From Lysobacter sp. FW306-1B-D06B (GTDB lineage Bacteria; Pseudomonadota; Gammaproteobacteria; Xanthomonadales; Xanthomonadaceae), in assembly GCF_038446665.1 (NCBI RefSeq), contig NZ_CP151802.1, positions 2,852,001-2,916,000 of the forward strand: a stretch of DNA of 64,000 bases, written 5' to 3'. The notes under the pieces are model-generated. The model had not been told where the DNA came from. It saw only the letters and a program-made list of their open reading frames with translations, and made no database searches. Positions 18,221 to 25,150 of this stretch are shown here, piece after piece. The position numbers and the translations under genes are program-made. Numbering within the stretch: position 1 is the first letter of the stretch; each line of letters starts with the position of its first letter.

Positions 18221-18715
18221 ATGTCGAACAGGACGCTCGTCGCGTACTTCTCCATGACCGGAAACACCCAGAAGCTCGCACAGGAAGTTCGAGTCGCATT
18301 CGGTGAAGGCGTCGACCTGGAGGAAATCCGCGAGCCGCATCCCCGGCACGGAGCCACCGGAATGGTGCGCTCGCTTTTCGATGCCATGACGAGACGACGG
18401 CCGCCTATCGCTCCGGCCACTCGTGACCCCGCCAACTACGATCTGGTGGTCCTGGGTGGCCCCGTCTGGGCCGGGCGGATGGCGCCGCCCGTGCGCACCT
18501 ATGCTCGCCGCTACGGCGCGAAGGCACGGCAGCTCGCGTTCTTCTGCACCGAGGACAGCACCGGCGCCGACCAGGCCTTCGCCGATCTGGCCAAGCTCTG
18601 CCAGCACGCGCCCAAGGCCACGATGATCGTGGACAGCGAACACCTCGAACCGGATTCGCATCGCGCCTACCTGGCCCACTTCGTGGCGGCTGCGAAGCGC
18701 GCCGCCGCACACTGA
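18221..18715 (+). CDS. flavodoxin
   Basis: A 164-residue flavodoxin-fold protein. The FMN phosphate loop is FSMTGNT (residues 10-16), followed by the isoalloxazine-region VVLGGPVWAGRMAPPVRTY and the third-loop FFCTEDSTGAD. It carries electrons at low potential; the partner is unknown. GGGAGG precedes the ATG. It is the first gene of an operon with the UspA and MBL genes (gaps 21 and 11 bp), behind a Crp/Fnr-like dyad, which suggests expression at low oxygen. Confidence 0.9.
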   Translation: MSNRTLVAYFSMTGNTQKLAQEVRVAFGEGVDLEEIREPHPRHGATGMVRSLFDAMTRRRPPIAPATRDPANYDLVVLGGPVWAGRMAPPVRTYARRYGAKARQLAFFCTEDSTGADQAFADLAKLCQHAPKATMIVDSEHLEPDSHRAYLAHFVAAAKRAAAH

Positions 18716-18736
18716 AGGACAAACCGGGAGGCACGC

Positions 18737-19174
18737 ATGCGCATCGCGCTGGCTGTAGATGGAAGCAGGTCGTCGAGCGCAGCGGCTCGCCATGTGCTGT
18801 CGCTGCAACGTTCACTGGCAACCAGGGAGCCGGTCGTCCTGATCTATGTGGACGAGCCGCTCCTGCAAGCGGTCGCGTTGAAACTCGGCGTGGCCGGCAC
18901 GCAGCGCTACCACGATGAGAATGCCACATACGCCCTGCGTAGCGTTCGTGCCGCATTCAAACGTGCGGGTATCGCGTTTCGCGAACGCCTGCTCATGGGA
19001 GAAGCCGCACCGAAGATCCTCGACGCGGTCAGGAAAGAGCGGTGCGACCTTCTGGTCATGGGATCGCACGGCCGAGGCGCCATCAAAAGTCTCTTTCTCG
19101 GTTCGGTGACGATGAAGGTCATCGCGCAGTCGAAGGTGCCGGTGACCGTGGTCCGTGGGCGTGCGACCGACTGA
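18737..19174 (+). CDS. universal stress protein, UspA family
   Basis: A 145-residue single-domain Usp. It starts RIALAVDGSRSSSAAARHVL, and near the end has the ATP-binding signature G-2x-G-9x-G (MGSHGRGAIKSLFLGSVTMK) and VPVTVV. This is the nucleotide-binding (UspFG-like) class. It lies between flavodoxin and the MBL nuclease gene. Usp proteins of this kind are commonly induced by oxygen limitation in pseudomonads and relatives, consistent with the dyad upstream of the operon. Confidence 0.93.
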   Translation: MRIALAVDGSRSSSAAARHVLSLQRSLATREPVVLIYVDEPLLQAVALKLGVAGTQRYHDENATYALRSVRAAFKRAGIAFRERLLMGEAAPKILDAVRKERCDLLVMGSHGRGAIKSLFLGSVTMKVIAQSKVPVTVVRGRATD

Positions 19175-19185
19175 TCCTCCGGCAA

Positions 19186-20565
19186 ATGCCACTCGCCATG
19201 TCGATATTCCAGCTGACATTCCTCGGCGCGAATGCGACGGTCACAGGATCCCGCCATCTCGTCGAAACGTCCCGGAGTCGGGTCCTCATCGATTGTGGAT
19301 TGTTCCAGGGATACAAGCCGCTAAGGCTGCGCAACTGGGCGCCATTCCCGGTCGCGCCCGATTCGATCGATGCATTGGTGCTCACCCACGCCCACCTGGA
19401 CCACAGTGGCTACCTTCCACGGTTGGTGCGTGAAGGTTTCCGTGGCCCGATCTGGTGCACGTCGGCGACACGCAGCCTATGTCGGATCCTGCTCGCGGAC
19501 TCGGCGCGGTTGCTCGGCGAAGAGGCCGAGTACGCAAATCGAAAGGGCACCAGCAAGCATCATCCGGCCGAACCGCTCTATTCCGAGGCCGACGCATTGG
19601 CCGCGCTGAAGCGGTTCCGCGAGGTTGGCTATGACGAGTACTTCGAGCCTGTTCCCGGTGTCCGCGCGCGACTTCGCTCCCAGGGACATATCCTGGGAGC
19701 CGCCGCGGTCACGGTCGAGAGTGAGGATCGGCGCGTCGTCTTCAGCGGCGACATAGGTCGCTTTGGCGATCCGCTCATGCATCCACCGTCATCGCCCGAC
19801 GAGGCCGACTGGATCGTGGTTGAATCCACCTATGGCAATCGCCATCACCCCGCCGTCGATGCCGCCAGCGAACTCGCCCATGCGTTGCGACCCGTCCTCC
19901 AGCGCGGTGGCGTCGCGCTTGTTCCGGCGTTCGCGGTCGGGCGCGCGCAACTCCTGCTTCATCTGATCGTCCAACTACAGCTGGAGCGCAAGCTTCCGAC
20001 CACGCCCATCTACCTCAACAGCCCAATGGCAACCAACGTCACCGCGCTCTACAGTGGACATCCGCGCGAGCACAGGTTGACCGCCGCGCAGCTTGACGCC
20101 TTGGCGCACAACACACGCATCATCAACAGCGTGGAGGAGTCCAAGGCACTGAATCTCCGCAAGGGGCCCATGATCATCGTGTCCGCCAGTGGGATGCTGA
20201 CGGGTGGCCGCGTGCTGCACCATCTCGTGGCGTTCGCTTCAGATCCGCGAAACGCTATCCTGCTCAGCGGTTTCCAGGCCGGCGGGACCAGGGGTGCACG
20301 CCTCGCCGCAGGCGAGAGAACGGTTCGGATCTTCGGACAGGACGTGCCGGTGAATGCCGAAGTGATTCAGCTCGAATCGGCGTCCGCCCATGCCGACGCA
20401 GACGAGTTGATCCAATGGTTGCGCTCCGCTCCACGGCGTCCGGAATCGGTCTTCATTACCCACGGAGAACCGGATGCAGCCGAGGCGCTGCGCCTTCGCG
20501 TAGAGCGTGACTTGCACTGGAGGGCCCACGTTCCGGAGTACCGCGATACGATCGACCTGACGTAG
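19186..20565 (+). CDS. MBL-fold beta-CASP RNA-processing exonuclease
   Basis: A 459-residue (or 455 if started at ATG 19198) metallo-beta-lactamase/beta-CASP protein of the CPSF/RNase J-like family. It has LTFLGANATVTGSRHL, the metal motif THAHLDHSG, the beta-CASP region with STYGNRHH, SASGMLTGGR, and C-terminal SAHAD and ITHGEP with an RMMBL-type end. It probably hydrolyses RNA using two metals. Length and motifs are complete. It is the last gene of the flavodoxin-usp operon; this combination recurs in low-oxygen stress clusters. Confidence 0.9.
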   Translation: MPLAMSIFQLTFLGANATVTGSRHLVETSRSRVLIDCGLFQGYKPLRLRNWAPFPVAPDSIDALVLTHAHLDHSGYLPRLVREGFRGPIWCTSATRSLCRILLADSARLLGEEAEYANRKGTSKHHPAEPLYSEADALAALKRFREVGYDEYFEPVPGVRARLRSQGHILGAAAVTVESEDRRVVFSGDIGRFGDPLMHPPSSPDEADWIVVESTYGNRHHPAVDAASELAHALRPVLQRGGVALVPAFAVGRAQLLLHLIVQLQLERKLPTTPIYLNSPMATNVTALYSGHPREHRLTAAQLDALAHNTRIINSVEESKALNLRKGPMIIVSASGMLTGGRVLHHLVAFASDPRNAILLSGFQAGGTRGARLAAGERTVRIFGQDVPVNAEVIQLESASAHADADELIQWLRSAPRRPESVFITHGEPDAAEALRLRVERDLHWRAHVPEYRDTIDLT

Positions 20566-20624
20566 TCGCGAGTCTCCGTGTGGGGCCCTGGACGGGCTCG
20601 ACATGCCACTTGAAGAAGTGCGGG

Positions 20625-21518
20625 CTAAGCTTGCCGAAGCAGTGATGCAATCAATGCCGACGTAATCGCTGCAGCCATCGATGTGGCGATCACGCCCACT
20701 CCGCCGACGCTGAGCGAGAGCGTCGATGCAATTGCCGGCGTGCTGACTGCGACGGCAGTCGTCAGCAGCGTTGTCGCGACGGCGACCCGAGACGCTCGCG
20801 TTCGCAAGCCGGTCAGGCCAGCCGTGACTCCGGCGCTGACAGCAAGAAGCGCCGACAACGAGAACGTCCTGGCTTGAGCGGCATCCTGCGTTCCATGCAG
20901 TGATGCCAAGTACGCGCCGGCAACGATGATGGTGAGCAGAAGGCCACCGATACCGATCGTAACAGCCTGTGAGGAGCTGAAGAACCGCGCCGCTTGCGTC
21001 GCCTGAAGCGGCTGGCTGGAATGACGCGGCAGCTCCTGGAACACCAGAAGCAGTGTGGGGTGGATCACAAGCTCGAGCCACACGATGTGAATCGGAAGCA
21101 GGACCAGTGGGAAGCCGAGCAGAGGCACCAGCGCCGCGGTGAGGACGAGCGGAATATGCACTAGCAAGAGGTATGCGAAGGCCGTCTGGAGATTTCGGAA
21201 CAGCTGGCGCCCCTCGGCAATGGCGCGCACAAGCGAACGCAGATCGTCGTCCAGAAGGACAATGGACGCGGCTTCGCGGGCACTGCGGGTTCCCCTTTGA
21301 CCCATCGCAATTCCGACGTCGGCCGCGGAAAGTGCCGGCGCGTCGTTCACCCCGTCGCCGGTGACTGCAACAATCTCCCCAGCGCCCCTCAAGGCCTGCA
21401 CAAGTGCAAGCTTCTGCGTTGGCAGGCAGCGGGCAACCACGTCGACCGACCTCAGCCGAGGGTCTTCACGCAACGCGCTTCTCGCATCGGCACCCTTGAG
21501 GCGCGTGTGATCCGTCAT
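20625..21518 (-). pseudogene. cation P-type ATPase, C-terminal third only
   Basis: The frame holds the end of the P domain ([34 protein letters not shown]) and the C-terminal membrane segments ([16 protein letters not shown]) of a cation-transporting P2-type ATPase. The first ~550 residues are absent, including the N-terminal helices, actuator domain and DKTGT phosphorylation motif. Family-like sequence runs to within a few codons of 21518, where the divergent aldo/keto reductase starts. The first 'Met' is thus only the junction. The usual Asp of the 'VIDPT' segment is His here. It cannot be a working pump. Confidence 0.8.
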
Positions 21519-22551
21519 GCGTTACCGCATCTTCGGCAACACCGGCCTTCGCGTCTCCACGCTTGCGCTGGGCACCGGCAACTTCGGCAAGGGCTGGGGT
21601 TACGGCGCCGAGCAGGACGAGGCCCAGCGCATCTACACGACGTACCGCGAGGCCGGCGGCAATTTCATCGACACCGCCGATCAGTACCAGTTCGGCCAGT
21701 CGGAGACGATGCTCGGCGAGTTCATTGCGCGCGACCGCGACGACATCGTGCTCGCCACCAAGTTCTCGCTGGGCGATGCGCCCGATGCGGGCCTGCAGCG
21801 CAGCGGCAACAGCCGCAAGGCGATGCTGCGTTCGGTCGAAGCCAGCCTCAAGCGTCTGAACACCGATCGCGTCGACCTGCTCTGGGTCCACATGCCCGAC
21901 GGCGTCACGCCGATCGACGAGATCGCGCGCGCACTCGACGACCTCGTGCGCAGCGGCAAGATTCTCTATGCGGGGCTGTCCGACTTTCCGGCGTGGCGCG
22001 TCGCGACCGCTGCGACCCTGGCGGAAGTTCGAGGTTGGTCACCGGTGGCCGCGGTGCAACTGGAGTACAGCCTGGTCGAACGCTCCGCCGAGCGCGAGCT
22101 GTTGCCGATGGCCGCCGGCTTCAACCTCGGCACGGTGGCCTGGTCGCCGCTGGGCGGTGGCCTGCTGACGGGCAAATACCGTCGCGGCGAAACGGGTCGC
22201 GCGCAAGGCCTCGGTGTGGTCATCCACGGCGAGAGCGACGCGCGAAAGACGGCGACCGTCGATGCCGTGCTGGCCATCGCCGACGAGATCGGCGTGTCGC
22301 CCGGCCAGGTGGCGATCGCCTGGGTGCTGGCGAAGGGCGTGCTGCCGATCATCGGACCGCGCACGCACGAACAGCTCAATGACAACCTGTCATCGATCAA
22401 TGTGACGTTGACCGACGATCAGGTCCAGCGCCTGGACGCGGCGAGCGCCATCACGCTCGGATTCCCGCACGACGTCGTCGCGGAGACTGCTCCAGCGCTG
22501 GCGGGCGGCAAGCTGGAACTGATCGACTGGCCGCGTCGCGCCATACGCTAG
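21517..22551 (+). CDS. aldo/keto reductase
   Basis: A 344-residue NADPH-dependent aldo/keto reductase: [20 protein letters not shown] start, [12 protein letters not shown] (active-site Asp/Tyr), LATKFSLG (Lys), LLWVHMPD and [10 protein letters not shown]. The start is where the family begins. Yet the ATG overlaps the truncated end of the opposite-strand P-ATPase fragment and has no Shine-Dalgarno sequence, so its native promoter and leader seem to have been replaced by the rearrangement. It is convergent with the LysR gene at 22638, with a hairpin between. Confidence 0.92.
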   Translation: MRYRIFGNTGLRVSTLALGTGNFGKGWGYGAEQDEAQRIYTTYREAGGNFIDTADQYQFGQSETMLGEFIARDRDDIVLATKFSLGDAPDAGLQRSGNSRKAMLRSVEASLKRLNTDRVDLLWVHMPDGVTPIDEIARALDDLVRSGKILYAGLSDFPAWRVATAATLAEVRGWSPVAAVQLEYSLVERSAERELLPMAAGFNLGTVAWSPLGGGLLTGKYRRGETGRAQGLGVVIHGESDARKTATVDAVLAIADEIGVSPGQVAIAWVLAKGVLPIIGPRTHEQLNDNLSSINVTLTDDQVQRLDAASAITLGFPHDVVAETAPALAGGKLELIDWPRRAIR

Positions 22552-22562
22552 TGTTGGACCGG

Positions 22563-22589
22563 CCGCGCAGGTCTACCGGATCTGCGCGG
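22563..22589. terminator. hairpin between convergent genes
   Basis: CCGCGCAG (22563-22570) pairs perfectly with CTGCGCGG (22582-22589) across an 11-base loop, between the stops of the aldo/keto reductase and the LysR gene. No T-run follows, so termination is inferred from position and symmetry. Confidence 0.4.
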
Positions 22590-22637
22590 TTCCGCCATCG
22601 ACATTGCGGACCTGCGTGGCGTCGCTGGGACGCACGC

Positions 22638-23567
22638 CTAGCCGATGCTGCCGGCAAAGCGCTCGGCAAGATTCCGCGCCTTGAACGATTCGACGACGTG
22701 ATCGACGAAGACGCGCGTCTTGGCCGGCATCAACGTACGACTTGCGTAGTACAGCGAGATCGGGCCGGCATCGGCGTACCACTTGGGGACCAGGCGGACG
22801 AGTTCGCCCCGCTCCATGAAAGGCAACGCGTCCGGGACGGCGATGAGTGCCACACCGAGGCCGAGCACCGCGGCGCGCGTCATCGCGGCCGGATCATTCA
22901 GCACCAAGTGATGGCGAAGCTGCGCATGCTGCGTGTGGCCGGCGGCGTCGCGCAATGTCCATTCACGGACGCGGCCGGTACGCGCCGAACGCATCACGAT
23001 GCCGTCCATCTCGGACAGATCCTGAGGCGTGGTCGGCTTGCGGCGCCCTTTCACGTATGCCGGCGAGGCCACCGCGATGATGTGCGCCGGTGCGAGCGTG
23101 CGCGAGACGACGCCCGGCGACAGTTCGAAGCCGCCGCCGATGGCCGCGTCGAAACCTTCTGCGACCAGATCGACCTGGCGATTGTCGAACTGCCAGTCGA
23201 TGCGCACGTGCGGATAGCGCTGCATGAACTCCGGCAGCAGCGGCAGCAGGTACTCCATTCCAAACGCCAGCGCCACACTGACCTTCAGCACGCCGGCCGG
23301 ATCGCCATCGTCCTTGGCCACGCCGGAGATCGCGGACTGCAGTCCATCCAGATGGTCGCGAATCCCGAGCAGGAGCCGCTCGCCGGATTCGGTCAGCGTG
23401 AGCTTGCGCGTGCTTCGATGGAACAGTCGCGTGCCGAGGTTCTTCTCCAGAAGCGCCACGTTGCGGCTGATCGCAGCCGGCGTCAGCCCGAGTTGCCGCG
23501 CCGCCGCAGAGAAGCCGCCGAGTTCCGCGCTGCGGACGAAGGATTCCAGGTTGGCCAGGGTTTCCAC
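22638..23567 (-). CDS. LysR-family transcriptional regulator
   Basis: A 309-residue LysR protein. The N-terminal winged HTH (SAAARQLGLTPAAISRNVALLE, about residues 20-42) is followed by LGTRLFHRSTRKLTLTESG and a substrate-binding domain. The start codon is GTG at 23567, twelve bases from a perfect LysR-type dyad (23579-23595), so autorepression is likely. It is divergent from an SDR gene at 23683, which it probably controls; it may also affect the convergent aldo/keto reductase. The inducer is unknown. Confidence 0.93.
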   Translation of the reverse strand: METLANLESFVRSAELGGFSAAARQLGLTPAAISRNVALLEKNLGTRLFHRSTRKLTLTESGERLLLGIRDHLDGLQSAISGVAKDDGDPAGVLKVSVALAFGMEYLLPLLPEFMQRYPHVRIDWQFDNRQVDLVAEGFDAAIGGGFELSPGVVSRTLAPAHIIAVASPAYVKGRRKPTTPQDLSEMDGIVMRSARTGRVREWTLRDAAGHTQHAQLRHHLVLNDPAAMTRAAVLGLGVALIAVPDALPFMERGELVRLVPKWYADAGPISLYYASRTLMPAKTRVFVDHVVESFKARNLAERFAGSIG

Positions 23568-23578
23568 GGTCGCCCCGC

Positions 23579-23595
23579 TTCAAGTAGTGCTTGAA
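23579..23595. promoter_or_regulatory. LysR-type operator (T-N11-A dyad)
   Basis: TTCAAG-TAGTG-CTTGAA, a perfect 6-5-6 inverted repeat containing the T-N11-A core expected for LysR regulators. It lies in the divergent gap between the LysR gene (start 23567) and the SDR gene (start 23683). Confidence 0.65.
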
Positions 23596-23682
23596 ACTGA
23601 TTCTAGGCATTACCGGCTACCGGGTGGGAAGTGGCGGGCGCATCGTTCGCTCCACGCACTCCCCTCCTCCCGGATTACCGCC

Positions 23683-24450
23683 ATGAATACCCAAACCACC
23701 CCGTCCGCCCTCCCCCTCTCCGGCAAGGTCGCGCTCGTCACCGGCGGCTCGCGCTCCATCGGCGCGGCCGTCGCCAAGCGCCTGGCCGCCGATGGCGCCA
23801 AGGTCGCCTTCACGTACTTCGGTTCGCCGCAGCAGGCCGAAGAAACGGCGCGCGCGATCCAGGCGCTCGGCGGTACGGCGCTGCCGGTGCTCGCCGATGC
23901 GGGCAACCCGGATGCCGTCCGTGCGGCCGTCGCGCAGGTCGTGGAGACCTTCGGCGCGCTCGACATCCTGGTCAACAACGCCGGCATTGCCCTCGGCGGC
24001 GGCCCGGTCGACCAGATCGGCTTCGACGATTACCAGCGCATGGTGGCGGTCAACGTCACGGGCGTATTCGTCGCAACGCAGGAAGCCGTGCGCCACATGC
24101 GCGAGGGCGGCCGCATCGTCCACATCGGCAGTTCGATGACGCGTTACGCCTCCTTCGCCGGCGCCTCGCTGTACACGCTGACGAAGGGCGCGGTGGCCGG
24201 TTTCAACCGCAGCCTGGCGCGCGACCTCGGCCCGCGCGGCATCACGGTGAACACCGTGCACCCGGGGCCGACCGATACCGACATGAACCCGGCCGACGGC
24301 GAAGTCGCCAAGCTCGTGAGCCCCGGCATGGCGATCGGCCGTTACGGCCAGCCGGCCGAAGTGGCGAATGTCGTCGCGTTCCTCGCCAGCCCGGGCGCGT
24401 CGCTGGTCACCGGCGCCGATGTGCTCGCCGATGGCGGCTTCACGTCCTGA
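23683..24450 (+). CDS. short-chain dehydrogenase/reductase
   Basis: A 255-residue classical SDR: cofactor loop TGGSRSIG, NNAG, catalytic Ser in HIGSSM, YTLTK (YxxxK), and GGF near the end. The FabG-like layout suggests a 3-oxoacyl or small-carbonyl reductase; the substrate is not determinable. It is divergent from LysR and 19 bp before the next gene, so probably the LysR target operon. Confidence 0.92.
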   Translation: MNTQTTPSALPLSGKVALVTGGSRSIGAAVAKRLAADGAKVAFTYFGSPQQAEETARAIQALGGTALPVLADAGNPDAVRAAVAQVVETFGALDILVNNAGIALGGGPVDQIGFDDYQRMVAVNVTGVFVATQEAVRHMREGGRIVHIGSSMTRYASFAGASLYTLTKGAVAGFNRSLARDLGPRGITVNTVHPGPTDTDMNPADGEVAKLVSPGMAIGRYGQPAEVANVVAFLASPGASLVTGADVLADGGFTS

Positions 24451-24469
24451 TCGCCCGGATGACACGCTC

Positions 24470-25072
24470 ATGAAAAGCATCGGCATCATCGGCGCGGGCC
24501 AGATCGGCGCGGCATTCGCACGCGCCCTCACCCGCCAGAACATCCCCGCCATCATCGCCAACAGCCGCGGTCCCGATTCGCTGGCACCGCTGGTCAAGGC
24601 CCTGGGGCCTTCGATCCGCGCGGCAACGCGTGAAGAGGCCGCCGCACAGGACATCGTGCTGGTCGCAGTGAAGTGGTCGCAGTTGCCCGAGGCATTGGCG
24701 AACCTGCCTGACTGGAACGGTCGCATCGTCATCGATGCGAACAACCCGATCGAGGCACCGCTGTTCCGTCCGGTCGATCTGGCCGGTCGCGCATCGAGCG
24801 AGGTGTTCGCCGATCGGGTTCCCGGCGCGCGCGTGGTGAAGGCCTTCAATCACCTGCAGCCGCAGATCGTGTCAGGCGATCCCAAAGTGGGCGCCGGCCG
24901 ACGCGTGCTGTTCTACTCCGGCGACGACGCGAGTGCGAAGTCGGAGGTCGGCGGCCTCATCGAGCAGCTCGGCTTCTTCGGCATCGACCTGGGCTCGTTG
25001 GCGATCGGCGGTCGCCTCGTGCAATTCCCCGGTGGCCCATTGCCGGCGTTGAACCTCGTCAAGTTCGACTGA
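24470..25072 (+). CDS. NADP/F420-type dinucleotide-binding oxidoreductase
   Basis: A 200-residue protein of the F420-dependent NADP oxidoreductase-like family: IGIIGAGQIGAAFARAL Rossmann start, DANNPIE, RVVKAFNH and a GGLIEQLGFF segment. In proteobacteria such proteins bind NAD(P) and are unlikely to use F420. It follows the SDR gene by 19 bp, in the operon facing the LysR regulator. A perfect terminator hairpin lies just after it. Confidence 0.85.
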   Translation: MKSIGIIGAGQIGAAFARALTRQNIPAIIANSRGPDSLAPLVKALGPSIRAATREEAAAQDIVLVAVKWSQLPEALANLPDWNGRIVIDANNPIEAPLFRPVDLAGRASSEVFADRVPGARVVKAFNHLQPQIVSGDPKVGAGRRVLFYSGDDASAKSEVGGLIEQLGFFGIDLGSLAIGGRLVQFPGGPLPALNLVKFD

Positions 25073-25091
25073 CGCAATCCCGCACTGCCGT

Positions 25092-25115
25092 AGCGACCGG
25101 ATGATTCCGGTCGCT
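25092..25115. terminator. bidirectional hairpin terminator
   Basis: A perfect 9-bp stem (AGCGACCGG / CCGGTCGCT) with a six-base loop lies between two convergent genes ending at 25072 and 25151. No long T-run is present on either side. Confidence 0.6.
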
Positions 25116-25150
25116 GTCGGCGTCGCGCAATCCCACGCAAAAGTGAAGCG

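Noticed and set aside
19042..19185. Upstream extension of the MBL nuclease frame into uspA
   Set aside because: The UspA frame is coding there, and the MBL family begins at the ATG 19186 or 19198.
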